A stretch of DNA of 64,000 nt from an uncultured Salinimicrobium sp. (GTDB lineage Bacteria; Bacteroidota; Bacteroidia; Flavobacteriales; Flavobacteriaceae). This document shows positions 8,648 through 17,402 of this stretch, piece after piece. Location of the stretch: the NCBI GenBank assembly GCA_946887075.1, contig CAMPKA010000001.1, positions 124,001 through 188,000 on the forward strand. Reading direction: 5' to 3'. The notes under the pieces are model-generated. The model ran no database searches. It saw nothing but the letters and a program-made list of their open reading frames with translations, and was not told the DNA's origin. Numbering within the stretch: the first letter of the stretch is position 1; each line of letters starts with the position of its first letter. Both the position numbers and the translations under genes were made by a program.

Positions 8648-11467
8648 TCATCCGACGATATTAACGATTCTTCCGGGGACTACGATGACTTTTTTTGGTT
8701 TCCTCCCGTCGAGATGCTGCCGGGTTCTTTCATGCTCCAGCACCACCTTTTCGATCTCCTCCTTTGCCATATCCAGGGGGAGTTCGAGAGTGAATCTGGT
8801 TTTCCCATTAAAGGAAATGGGATATTCCTTGGTCTTCTCCACAAGATACCGATCCTGATAAACTGGAAACGGCACAGTACTGATGGATTCCTGATGACCC
8901 AGACGCTGCCAGAGTTCCTCTGCAATATGGGGAGCGTAGGGAGAGAGCAGGACCGTCAGGGGCTCCAGGACTTCCCGCTGATTACACTTTTCTGCCGCCA
9001 GTTCATTAACGCAGATCATAAAGCTACTGACGGCCGTATTAAAACTAAACTGTTCGATATCCTCTGAGACCTTCTTGATCGTTTTATGTAAGGTCCGCAT
9101 CGCGCTTGCCGTTGGTTTGTCCTCAGAAACAGCGAATTCCTCCCGGCTGTGGAAAAGCTTCCAGAATTTCTTCAAAAAGCTATGGACCCCCGTAATTCCG
9201 GCCGTATTCCATGGCTTGGCCTGCTCCAGAGGACCGAGAAACATTTCATACATTCGGAGCGTATCTGCACCAAAGTCTTCACAGATCTGGTCCGGATTCA
9301 CGACGTTGTACTTTGATTTCGACATCTTTTCCACTTCCCTGCCTACCAAAAATTGACCGCTGTCTCCCGTCCGGAATTCCGAATTCCTAAACTCCGGTCT
9401 CCATTCTTTGAAAGCAGAAATGTCCAGTTCATCCGAAGCGTCTACCATACTCACATCGACATGGATCGGCTGTACCTTCCGATCTGCTATCAGCTCCCTT
9501 GACAGAAGGGTGTCTGAACCTTCGAGTCTGTAGACAAAGGCACTGGTCCCCAGGATCATTCCTTGGTTGATCAGTTTTTTAAAGGGCTCGTCCACTGTGA
9601 TATATCCCCGATCCTTCAGGAATTTCGTCCAGAACCTGGAGTACAACAGATGGCCCGTGGCATGCTCACTTCCTCCTATATACAGGTCCACATTCTCCCA
9701 ATACCGCTGCGCTTCTTTGGAAACAAATCGGTCCGGGTTACCGGCATCCATGTACCGGAACAGATACCATGAACTCCCCGCCCATCCAGGCATGGTGTTC
9801 AGCTCAAGAGGGAATACGGTGTCATGATCGATCATCCCATTGGAGACTACTTCATTCTTGCTGACGTCCCAGGCCCATTCGGTAGCATTGCCCAGGGGAG
9901 GTTCTCCAGTTTCTGTCGGGAGGTATTTCTCAACCTCCGGCAATCGGAGAGGCAGATATTTTTCGTCTATGGTCCGAGGAAGCCCATCAACGTAAAAAAC
10001 AGGAAAAGGTTCTCCCCAGTAGCGTTGCCTGCTGAACACCGCATCACGAAGCCTGTAATTTGTTTTTCCTCTTCCTCGACCGGTTCTTTCGAGTTCCAGG
10101 ATCACTTTGTTCAGGGCCTCCTTGTATTCCAGTCCTGACAAAAAGTCGGAGGCTGTGATCACCGTTCCTTCTTTTCCGGAAAAAGCCTGCTCTGAAATGT
10201 CGGCATCCTGAAAGATATTTCTGATCTGGAGCCCGTAATGGCGCGCGAAGTCATAGTCCCGCTGATCCCCGCAGGGCACTGCCATCACTGCCCCGGTTCC
10301 ATATCCTGCCAATACATAATCCCCGATCCAGATCGGGACAGCCTCCCCCGTGAAGGGATGCTCAGCATAAGCCCCGGTAAACACGCCGCTTATCGTTTTG
10401 ACATCGGCCATCCGGTCTCTTTCACTTCTTTTGGCAGTTGCCTCAATATAAGCCTGGACTTGATCACGCTGTCCACTGGTGGTGATCTCCGGAACGAGTT
10501 CATGTTCCGGGGCCAGGGTCATAAAAGTCACTCCAAAAATGGTATCCGGTCTGGTGGTGAATACCTCAATCTCCTTTTCTGAATCCTGGATCTGGAACTT
10601 TACGGTTGCCCCGACCGATTTTCCAATCCAGTTCCTTTGGCTCTCCTTGAGACTTTCCGGCCAGTCCAGCTCATTCAAGGAGCGAAGCAAACGTTCTGCA
10701 TAGGCGGAGATGCGCATGCTCCACTGGGTCATTTTTTTCCGGATTACCGGAAATCCTCCCCTTTCGGAAACGCCATTGACGATCTCGTCGTTGGCAAGAA
10801 CGGTTCCCAACCTGGGACACCAATTGACCTCTGTCTCTGCCAAATATGTCAATCGGTACTTCAGAAGGACGCTTTCCTTTTCCTCCGACGAGTAAGAATT
10901 CCAGACACTGGCGCCGAACGACTCGACACCTTCATCGCAGGCCGCCTGTGCGCCCGCACTTCCTTCGGAGGCAAATATCTCGACGAGTTCTGCAATCGGT
11001 CTGGCCTTGTCAGATGCTATGTCGTACCAGGAATCAAAGAGCCTGATAAAAATCCATTGGGTCCATTTATAATAATCTGGGTCACTTGTCCGGACTTCCC
11101 GGCTCCAATCGAAAGAGAAACCGATTTGATCCAGCTGCTCCCGATATCTGGCGATATTTTCTTCTGTGGTGAGGGCCGGATGCTGCCCCGTCTGGATCGC
11201 ATATTGCTCTGCCGGAAGCCCGAAACTGTCGTAACCCTGCGGATGCAAGACATTAAACCCCTTATGCCTTTTATACCTGGCGTAGATATCACTGGCAATA
11301 TACCCCAGGGGATGACCCACGTGCAGCCCCGCTCCGGAAGGATACGGAAACATATCTAACACATAGAACTTTGGCTTTTCTGAATCATTCTGGGCTTGAA
11401 AGGTCTTTCGGGAAGCCCAATAGTCCTGCCATTTTTTCTCGATATCGTTAAAATTATAACGCGTCAT
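8648..11467 (-). CDS. leuS: Leucyl-tRNA synthetase
   Basis: A 939-residue class I synthetase that charges tRNA-Leu. The HIGH-type motif is in FPYPSGAGLHVGHPLGY (about residue 45), the editing domain carries the TTRPDTIFGVTFM motif, and KMSKSKYNVVNPD is the KMSKS loop. The protein is longer than E. coli LeuRS because of an insert of about 50 residues after WIFIRLFDSWYD, which I believe is usual in Bacteroidota. The ATG at 11467 gives MTRYNFNDIEKKWQDYWA, the normal N-terminus; the in-frame TTG 51 bases upstream lies in the TATTTTTG promoter element. Confidence 0.97.
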   Translation of the reverse strand: MTRYNFNDIEKKWQDYWASRKTFQAQNDSEKPKFYVLDMFPYPSGAGLHVGHPLGYIASDIYARYKRHKGFNVLHPQGYDSFGLPAEQYAIQTGQHPALTTEENIARYREQLDQIGFSFDWSREVRTSDPDYYKWTQWIFIRLFDSWYDIASDKARPIAELVEIFASEGSAGAQAACDEGVESFGASVWNSYSSEEKESVLLKYRLTYLAETEVNWCPRLGTVLANDEIVNGVSERGGFPVIRKKMTQWSMRISAYAERLLRSLNELDWPESLKESQRNWIGKSVGATVKFQIQDSEKEIEVFTTRPDTIFGVTFMTLAPEHELVPEITTSGQRDQVQAYIEATAKRSERDRMADVKTISGVFTGAYAEHPFTGEAVPIWIGDYVLAGYGTGAVMAVPCGDQRDYDFARHYGLQIRNIFQDADISEQAFSGKEGTVITASDFLSGLEYKEALNKVILELERTGRGRGKTNYRLRDAVFSRQRYWGEPFPVFYVDGLPRTIDEKYLPLRLPEVEKYLPTETGEPPLGNATEWAWDVSKNEVVSNGMIDHDTVFPLELNTMPGWAGSSWYLFRYMDAGNPDRFVSKEAQRYWENVDLYIGGSEHATGHLLYSRFWTKFLKDRGYITVDEPFKKLINQGMILGTSAFVYRLEGSDTLLSRELIADRKVQPIHVDVSMVDASDELDISAFKEWRPEFRNSEFRTGDSGQFLVGREVEKMSKSKYNVVNPDQICEDFGADTLRMYEMFLGPLEQAKPWNTAGITGVHSFLKKFWKLFHSREEFAVSEDKPTASAMRTLHKTIKKVSEDIEQFSFNTAVSSFMICVNELAAEKCNQREVLEPLTVLLSPYAPHIAEELWQRLGHQESISTVPFPVYQDRYLVEKTKEYPISFNGKTRFTLELPLDMAKEEIEKVVLEHERTRQHLDGRKPKKVIVVPGRIVNIVG

Positions 11468-11515
11468 AAAGGGTGTTTCTTGATTATCAGATCTGGAAAA
11501 AAGATTACAGAACTG

Positions 11516-11523
11516 CAAAAATA
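11516..11523 (-). promoter_or_regulatory. -7 element TATTTTTG for leuS
   Basis: Full match to TAnnTTTG on the minus strand, 48 bases before the leuS ATG, giving a leader of about 40 bases. No obvious T-box or leader peptide with leucine codons was found in that leader. Confidence 0.45.
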
Positions 11524-11614
11524 AGCTTAATGTACGAAAGTGAAAAGTTTGGGCGTTTTAAAGAGCAGGAACGATATACTTTATTATTTTTACGCAAACT
11601 TACGCAGCCCGAAC

Positions 11615-12493
11615 ATGAGTTCATCTTTTGAAAAGTATCAGAAAAGACGCCTGATTTCCTCCTATTTTTCTGTGGTGATAAGCATTGGGCTCGTGCTGTT
11701 TCTCTTGGGATTACTCGGGCTCCTTGTCCTCAACACCAAAAAGATCGCTGACCATTTCAAGGAACAGATTGCCCTGACGATTTATCTCAAGGATACCGCA
11801 AGAGAGGTGGAAATCGAACAACTGAACAAGACCTTGGCTCTGGCAGAGTATACAAAATCAGTAACCTTTGTCTCTAAGGAGGAAGCTGCTGAAGCGCACA
11901 GCAAGGAAATCGGAGAGGATTTTATGGATTTCCTGGGTTACAATCCGCTTCAGAACTCCATAGACGTGTATCTGAAAGCCGATTATATCAGCTCGGGAGA
12001 AGTGGATACCATCGCTACCGACATTGCGTCTAAAAATTTTGTAGATGAGGTCGTATATGATAAACCCCTGATTTCCCTGCTTAACGAAAATGTAAGGAAA
12101 ATCAGCTTCTGGATTCTTGTGGTTAGCGGTATCTTCACCTTTATCGCCGTTCTGTTGATCAACAGCTCTATCCGGCTGGCTGTTTATTCCAAAAGGTTTA
12201 CGATCAAAACGATGCAGATGGTGGGAGCAACCAAATCTTTTATCCGGAGACCTTTTATCTGGAAGAGCGTTAAACTCGGTATGATCGGCGCCCTCCTGGC
12301 TTTAATCGGGATGGGAATTGTCCTGTATTACCTGAACCGGAGTTTTTCGGAACTCGGCCTTCTCGAGGACCTCTACCTTCTTGCCGGATTGTTTGTAGCG
12401 GTTTTTCTGATGGGCGTTTTGATCACCTGGCTCAGCACCTTCTTTGCCACCCAAAGGTTCCTGAATCTCCAGACCGACGAGCTTTATTATTAA
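11615..12493 (+). CDS. ftsX: Cell division protein FtsX
   Basis: A 292-residue permease-like subunit with one N-terminal span (about residues 22-45), a periplasmic domain, and three C-terminal spans with the family segment TIKTMQMVGATKSFIRRPF between them. With the ATPase FtsE it controls peptidoglycan hydrolases at the division site; ftsE is not in this window, as is common in flavobacteria. The ATG at 11615 gives MSSSFEKYQKRRLIS, preferred over a GTG 75 bases upstream. It heads a seven-gene unit running to 16326. Confidence 0.92.
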   Translation: MSSSFEKYQKRRLISSYFSVVISIGLVLFLLGLLGLLVLNTKKIADHFKEQIALTIYLKDTAREVEIEQLNKTLALAEYTKSVTFVSKEEAAEAHSKEIGEDFMDFLGYNPLQNSIDVYLKADYISSGEVDTIATDIASKNFVDEVVYDKPLISLLNENVRKISFWILVVSGIFTFIAVLLINSSIRLAVYSKRFTIKTMQMVGATKSFIRRPFIWKSVKLGMIGALLALIGMGIVLYYLNRSFSELGLLEDLYLLAGLFVAVFLMGVLITWLSTFFATQRFLNLQTDELYY

Positions 12494-12573
12494 GGCGGAT
12501 CAGCGGTGCCGGGAAAACAGGTAAAAAATTGTATTTTTGGAACCGCCGGATCGGACCGCATAAATGATCGATT

Positions 12574-12828
12574 ATGAAGCAGCAGAAAAAACCCCTTCAC
12601 AAACAGGAACTGGACTTTGTCTTCGGGAGAAAGAACTACATCGTCATGGCCATAGGCCTGGCAGTGATCGCTTTGGGATTTCTTCTGATGTCCGGAGGTG
12701 GCAGTGACGATCCTAACGTGTTCAATCCGGAAATATATAACTTCAGAAGAATACGCCTGGCTCCTACCCTGGTGCTCCTTGGTTTTGCCATCGAGGTGTA
12801 TGCCATCCTTCTCAATCCCCGAAAATAA
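12574..12828 (+). CDS. DUF3098 two-span membrane protein
   Basis: An 84-residue protein with two hydrophobic segments (about residues 24-42 and 60-78) and the conserved start FVFGRKNYIVMAIGLAVI. This is the flavobacterial DUF3098 family, nearly always next to ftsX. Function is unknown; the context suggests an envelope role. A TATTTTTG element at 12532 may give an internal start of transcription. Confidence 0.85.
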   Translation: MKQQKKPLHKQELDFVFGRKNYIVMAIGLAVIALGFLLMSGGGSDDPNVFNPEIYNFRRIRLAPTLVLLGFAIEVYAILLNPRK

Positions 12829-12831
12829 AAG

Positions 12832-13635
12832 ATGGATATATTAGATGCCATTCTCCTTGGAGTGATCCAGGGCCTCACTGAATTTTTACCGGTTTCTTCC
12901 AGTGGACACCTGGAAATAGCCAAGGCACTTCTTGGTAGCACCAGCGTTCCCGAAGAATCCCTGATGATAACGGTAGTACTCCATTTCGCTACTGCGCTGA
13001 GTACCCTCGTGGTATTCAGGAAGGACATTATGGACATTTTCAAGGGATTGTTCAGGTTCCAGTGGAATGAAGAAACCCGGTTCTCGCTAAAGATCATCAT
13101 ATCGATGATTCCCGCTGCCTTCATCGGAGTATTCTACGAGGCAGAACTTGAAATGCTCTTCGGTGGCCAGGTGCTTTTCGTGGGGTTCATGCTTCTGATT
13201 ACAGGACTTCTGTTGTGGCTCGCAGATAAAGCAAGGGACACCGGAAAACCGGTCAGCTATAAGGATTCGTTGATCATCGGATTGTCCCAGGCCGTGGCCA
13301 TGCTTCCCGGAATTTCCAGGAGCGGCGCCACGATCTCTACCTCAGTTCTACTGGGCAATGACAAAGGTAAGGCGGCGAGGTTCTCCTTTCTTATGGTGGT
13401 ACCCCTGATCTTCGGCAAGATTGCCAAGGACCTGATCAGCGGTGATCTTGCAGAAAGCTCCGTGGAAACCATTCCCCTGATAGCAGGATTTATCGCAGCA
13501 TTCATCGCGGGTTATTTTGCCTGCACCTGGATGATCGAACTCGTCAAACGGAGCAAATTGAAGTACTTCGCTATTTATTGTTTTGTGGTCGGACTAATCG
13601 CCATTACCTACGAATACTTTTTCGCCACCTTATGA
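12832..13635 (+). CDS. uppP: Undecaprenyl-diphosphate phosphatase
   Basis: A 267-residue, eight-span BacA/UppP phosphatase that converts undecaprenyl diphosphate to the monophosphate, recycling the lipid carrier for peptidoglycan. The two catalytic motifs are intact: FLPVSSSGHLEIA (near residue 20, with the His and neighbouring Glu) and LPGISRSGATIS (near residue 160). It begins 3 bases after the DUF3098 stop and its own stop overlaps the truB start (ATGA), so translational coupling is likely. Confidence 0.95.
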   Translation: MDILDAILLGVIQGLTEFLPVSSSGHLEIAKALLGSTSVPEESLMITVVLHFATALSTLVVFRKDIMDIFKGLFRFQWNEETRFSLKIIISMIPAAFIGVFYEAELEMLFGGQVLFVGFMLLITGLLLWLADKARDTGKPVSYKDSLIIGLSQAVAMLPGISRSGATISTSVLLGNDKGKAARFSFLMVVPLIFGKIAKDLISGDLAESSVETIPLIAGFIAAFIAGYFACTWMIELVKRSKLKYFAIYCFVVGLIAITYEYFFATL

Positions 13636-14330
13636 GCCTTGAAGAGCTTCAATCGGGACAGATCCTGCTTTTCGACAAGCCGCTGAACTGGACTTCTTTT
13701 CAATTGGTCAACAAGATCCGATGGCAGATCAAGAAAAATTTTGGAATAAAAAAGATCAAAGTGGGCCATGCAGGTACTCTGGATCCCCTGGCAAGTGGTC
13801 TGCTCATCCTCTGTACCGGGAGAGCGACCAAGGAGATTGATGCCCTTCAGGGACTTGAGAAGGAGTACACTGGCAGCTTTACCCTTGGGGCAACGACCCC
13901 CTCCTACGACATGGAAAGCGACATCGACAGGACTTTTGCGATCAATCATGTTACGGAAAGGGATATCCTGGAGGCGACTAAGGCGTTTACAGGTGAAATA
14001 GCCCAGCTCCCACCCGTATTCTCCGCCCTGAAAAAAGACGGGAAAAGACTTTACGAATATGCGCGCAAAGGAGAGGAAGTTTCCATTGAACCCAGAATGG
14101 TAAATATTTCTGAATTCGAAATCACCGGAATTTCTCTCCCGGAGGTCTATTTCCGGGTAACCTGTAGCAAAGGCACCTACATCAGGAGCCTGGCCCATGA
14201 TTTTGGATTAGCACTCTCCTCCGGAGCTTATCTCTCGTCCTTGCGCCGCACCCGAATTGGCACCCATAAAGTGGAGGATGCCCTGACACCGGATTCCTTT
14301 GCAAATGAGTATCTTGCAACGGAAGAATAA
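13632..14330 (+). CDS. truB: tRNA pseudouridine(55) synthase
   Basis: A 232-residue TruB that makes pseudouridine 55 in the T arm of tRNAs. The catalytic Asp is in HAGTLDPLASGLLI (about residue 50), and YTGSFTLGATTPSYDMESD plus the C-terminal GTYIRSLAHDFG are typical. The PUA domain is absent or reduced, as in short bacterial forms. The ATG at 13632 overlaps the uppP stop. Confidence 0.95.
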   Translation: MSLEELQSGQILLFDKPLNWTSFQLVNKIRWQIKKNFGIKKIKVGHAGTLDPLASGLLILCTGRATKEIDALQGLEKEYTGSFTLGATTPSYDMESDIDRTFAINHVTERDILEATKAFTGEIAQLPPVFSALKKDGKRLYEYARKGEEVSIEPRMVNISEFEITGISLPEVYFRVTCSKGTYIRSLAHDFGLALSSGAYLSSLRRTRIGTHKVEDALTPDSFANEYLATEE

Positions 14331-14339
14331 TCTCAGAAC

Positions 14340-15050
14340 ATGGACTTTTTCGACCGACATAAAGCGCTCATCATCACCCTGCTCTTTTATTCGGTCCTGA
14401 TGCTCGCCCTGTATAACATCAACATCTCCAATCGGAATGATAAGGTCCGGGAGACCCTGATCCAACTGCAGGAACTTCAGCAGCAGCCCAAGGAGGAACC
14501 GGACCTGTCCGAATCAAAGGAGGAGGAGCAACAGGAGGTTTCACGCCAGAAGCTCCAGACCCATCAGGCCTTCGACCAGACTAAGAAGGAACAGGACGTG
14601 GATTCAAGACTTGAGGACATATTTGAAAAAAATGCAGCGGAGCAGGAGGCTTCTGATGAGCCCACAGGGGAGACATCAGGAGCGTTCCAGACCGCAACGC
14701 CTCAAAAGGAAAAAAAAGAATCCTCCAGGGGAAATGATTCCGAGAAAAAGATTTCGGGATCGGAGGGGGATCTTGCAAGTAGTTCGATAGCGTATTCCCT
14801 GGTGGGGCGCAAGGCCATCGAGATCCCCAATCCTGTTTATACCTGTGATACCCGCGGGAAGATCGTAATCAACATCACGGTAAATGCTGAGGGTGAAGTG
14901 ACCGCTACCTCTGTCAATGAAGCGAGTTCGACTTCTGACAATGAATGTATCAAGACAAAGGCACTCCAGTATGCAAGGGGAGCCCGATTTTCCAAACTCC
15001 CCGGTAGGAGTGTCCAGCCGGGTACCATAACCTATTATTTCCAGGACTGA
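14340..15050 (+). CDS. TonB/TolA-like envelope protein
   Basis: A 236-residue protein with one N-terminal membrane span (about residues 8-27), a long Glu/Lys/Gln-rich charged linker (residues 38-145) and a C-terminal alpha/beta domain (from about 150) with GKIVINITVNAEGEVTATSV that resembles the TonB C-terminal domain. The linker is not proline-rich, so it looks more like TolA than classic TonB. Two Cys (in VYTCDTRG and NECIKTK) may form a disulfide in the periplasm. The stop overlaps the tag start. It may be an energy-transducing partner or a periplasm-spanning structural protein; function is inferred. Confidence 0.65.
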   Translation: MDFFDRHKALIITLLFYSVLMLALYNINISNRNDKVRETLIQLQELQQQPKEEPDLSESKEEEQQEVSRQKLQTHQAFDQTKKEQDVDSRLEDIFEKNAAEQEASDEPTGETSGAFQTATPQKEKKESSRGNDSEKKISGSEGDLASSSIAYSLVGRKAIEIPNPVYTCDTRGKIVINITVNAEGEVTATSVNEASSTSDNECIKTKALQYARGARFSKLPGRSVQPGTITYYFQD

Positions 15051-15640
15051 TGGAAGAACAAATCAACCGTTGCGGCTGGTGTAAGGGAGATTCTCTTTAT
15101 GAGGCTTACCATGACCAGGAATGGGGGGTTCCCCTTTATGACGAGGATCGGCTTTTCGAATTCCTGATCCTGGAAACCTTTCAGGCAGGACTTAGCTGGA
15201 TCACCATCCTTCGGAAAAGGGAAAACTTCAGAAAATCCCTGGATGGTTTCGATCCCCAGAAGATTGCCCTGTATGGGGAAGAAAAATTAGAGGAACTCCT
15301 CCAGGATTCAGGAATTATCAGGAACCGAATGAAAATCGAGGCCACGGTTTCTAATGCCCAGGCCTTTCTGAAAGTCCAAAAAGAATTTGGTTCCTTTTCC
15401 CGATATATCTGGGGGTTTGTGGATCATCAACCTATACAGAGCCGCCTGAGCAGTTACCGTGATGCCCCTTCAAAAACCGATATGAGCATCCGGATCAGCA
15501 AGGATCTTAAGAAAAGAGGGTTTAAATTTGTCGGACCTACAGTGGTATATGCTCATATGCAAGCCACCGGAATGGTCAATGATCATGAAACGACCTGCCA
15601 CAGATATCTGGCAGTTCAGGATAACAACGCATCTCGATGA
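15050..15640 (+). CDS. tag: DNA-3-methyladenine glycosylase I
   Basis: A 196-residue Tag glycosylase that removes N3-methyladenine from DNA. The zinc-binding N-terminus RCGWCKG, the segment ETFQAGLSWITILRKRENF carrying the catalytic Glu, and the C-terminal GPTVVYAHMQATG plus NDHETTCHR are all present. The ATG overlaps the previous stop by one base (TGATG) and the TGA stop overlaps the next start (ATGA), so it is tightly embedded in the operon. Confidence 0.94.
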   Translation: MEEQINRCGWCKGDSLYEAYHDQEWGVPLYDEDRLFEFLILETFQAGLSWITILRKRENFRKSLDGFDPQKIALYGEEKLEELLQDSGIIRNRMKIEATVSNAQAFLKVQKEFGSFSRYIWGFVDHQPIQSRLSSYRDAPSKTDMSIRISKDLKKRGFKFVGPTVVYAHMQATGMVNDHETTCHRYLAVQDNNASR

Positions 15641-16326
15641 AATCAGGTAAAACCATTTTGCGATTGCTGATTCTGTTTCTTACCCTGGCGGGGATACAAG
15701 AGACCCGGGCACAGCAGTCTACAACGCTTTTCTGGGAACCCGAATTCAGCCTTGAGATCCCGACCAACGGCAGGTGGGCCTTTTCGGTGGGCGCGGCCAA
15801 CAGAACGCAGTATTTTGTAAAACAGCAAGGGCAAAGGATCGAGGGCCGAAACCAGGAGCATATCGAACTCAACCAGTTTACCAGCTACAGGAGTGGAGCA
15901 AGAACCATCTTGTCTCTGGGGTTCAGGTATCGTTTTACAGAGGCCTTCAATCCGGGAAGTTACGATGAGTTCAGAATTGTACAACAACTCAATTATGCCA
16001 ATCCCGGAGCATTTCTCGGACTTGCCCATCGCTTCAGACTGGAGGAACGCTTTCGGAATGTCGTGACCATTCTCAGGTCAAGATATCAGATATCGGTTTC
16101 GAAGCCGCTGGGAGGTGGATTTGAGGCGGGATTGGGCACGGAGATTCTCTACAGCCTTGCCGGCGGAATGGAGCCTGAGCTCGACCAGCGGTTTTCGGTG
16201 GGTCTGTCAAATTCCGCTATCCAGGGAGTGGAGATCAGCATAGGTTTTGAATACCAGTATGAGAATTATCTCAACACCCCAGAGAATGAGCTGTTCCTTC
16301 AATCGGGAATCTCACTGGAGCTGTGA
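15637..16326 (+). CDS. DUF2490 family outer-membrane protein
   Basis: A 229-residue protein with a clear signal peptide (cleavage near ETRAQQS, about residue 26) followed by amphipathic beta strands with alternating aromatic residues, ending in a short beta-strand ISLEL. It fits the Bacteroidota DUF2490 outer-membrane beta-barrel family of unknown function. It is the last gene of the ftsX unit and its 3' end overlaps the convergent aat gene by 15 bases; no hairpin terminator was found between them. Confidence 0.75.
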   Translation: MKSGKTILRLLILFLTLAGIQETRAQQSTTLFWEPEFSLEIPTNGRWAFSVGAANRTQYFVKQQGQRIEGRNQEHIELNQFTSYRSGARTILSLGFRYRFTEAFNPGSYDEFRIVQQLNYANPGAFLGLAHRFRLEERFRNVVTILRSRYQISVSKPLGGGFEAGLGTEILYSLAGGMEPELDQRFSVGLSNSAIQGVEISIGFEYQYENYLNTPENELFLQSGISLEL

Positions 16327-16965
16327 TTGGCGAAGGTACTGCAGAAAATGACTTCTGCTGATTTCTTCCGCTCCGAGACTTTCAAGATGTTCCGTGTAAA
16401 CCTGGCAGTCAATAAGACGGATATCCATGGTTTTCAGCTCTTCCACCAGCTTGATAAATCCGTACTTGGAGGCATTGCTCATTCTGGAGAACATGCTCTC
16501 TCCACAGAAGATTTTCTTGTCCCGAAGATGAACCCCATATAGACCTCCTACCAATCGCTCCCCCTGCCACACCTCTACGGAAATCGCCTCCCCCCTTTGA
16601 TGTAGCTCCAGATAGGCTTTCTGAATCTCTGCGGTAATCCAGGTGCCCTTCTGCCCTTTTCTCCGGGCATTGGCGCAGTTTTTCATGACCTCCCAGAAGC
16701 GTTGATTGAATGTGACATTGAACAGCTCCTTCTTTAGGATCTGCCGCATGCTTTTTGAAATTTTGAGCTTATTCGGAAACAGGACCATCCTGGGATCCGG
16801 ACTCCACCAAAGAATAGGCTGGCCTTCCTCATACCATGGAAAAATTCCCTCTCGATAAGCTGTGATTACACGATCGGGGTCAAGGTCCGCCCCGTACGCA
16901 ACCAGCCCTTCCGCCGTGGCGGTTTCCGGAGGTGGGAACCTGTCGTATGGGCCGAGATATTTCAC
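16312..16965 (-). CDS. aat: Leucyl/phenylalanyl-tRNA-protein transferase
   Basis: A 217-residue Aat that adds Leu or Phe to N-terminal Lys/Arg of proteins, marking them for ClpS/ClpAP. Family motifs WYEEGQPILWWSPDPRMVLFP, GTWITAEIQKAYLELH, SVEVWQGERLVGGLYG and GESMFSRMSNASKYG are intact. The start codon appears to be GTG at 16965 (MKYLGPYDRFPPP); no ATG lies nearby. It overlaps the convergent DUF2490 gene at its 3' end. Confidence 0.94.
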   Translation of the reverse strand: MKYLGPYDRFPPPETATAEGLVAYGADLDPDRVITAYREGIFPWYEEGQPILWWSPDPRMVLFPNKLKISKSMRQILKKELFNVTFNQRFWEVMKNCANARRKGQKGTWITAEIQKAYLELHQRGEAISVEVWQGERLVGGLYGVHLRDKKIFCGESMFSRMSNASKYGFIKLVEELKTMDIRLIDCQVYTEHLESLGAEEISRSHFLQYLRQSQLQ

Positions 16966-17014
16966 TGTGGAAAATGATTACTCCAAACAATGGCTACAAT
17001 AAAGTCCAGACCTT

Positions 17015-17380
17015 TTAGAAAGGCAGGTCATCATAGTCCTCCTCATTGAGGTTTTCTGCCGGCGGAAAATCGGGGGGAGGTACAGAACCTGCTGCGTCCT
17101 GACTTGCAAGATTTTCGATCCTCCAACCCTGTATGGAGTTAAAGTATTTGGTTTCACCCTGTGGATTCACCCACTCTCTTCCCCTGAGGTTTACCCCTAT
17201 CTTTACGGGCTGACCAACGGAGTAATTGTCCAGCAGGTCGCATTTGTCCTGCACGAACTCCACCAGAATATGCTGTGGATACTGCTCCTCTGTAGTCACC
17301 ACTACCTCCCTTTTCCTGAACCCATTGTTCCCAAAGGTCTTGGTGTCTCCTATCATCTTGATTTTTCCTTGTACTTCCAT
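17015..17380 (-). CDS. DUF3127 protein with SSB-type acidic tail
   Basis: A 121-residue protein of the Bacteroidota DUF3127 family, probably an OB-like small beta barrel (MEVQGKIKMIGDTKTFGNNG, then KREVVVTTEEQYPQHILVEF). Its C-terminus ends DYDDLPF, the same DDLPF tip as the SSB encoded at 42693 in this window. In SSB that tip recruits repair and replication partners, so this protein may be a second single-strand-binding or partner-binding protein; that is inference. The C-terminal linker is Pro/Glu/Asn rich, again as in SSB. Confidence 0.8.
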   Translation of the reverse strand: MEVQGKIKMIGDTKTFGNNGFRKREVVVTTEEQYPQHILVEFVQDKCDLLDNYSVGQPVKIGVNLRGREWVNPQGETKYFNSIQGWRIENLASQDAAGSVPPPDFPPAENLNEEDYDDLPF

Positions 17381-17402
17381 TTGTTCTTAAATATACATGA
17401 TT

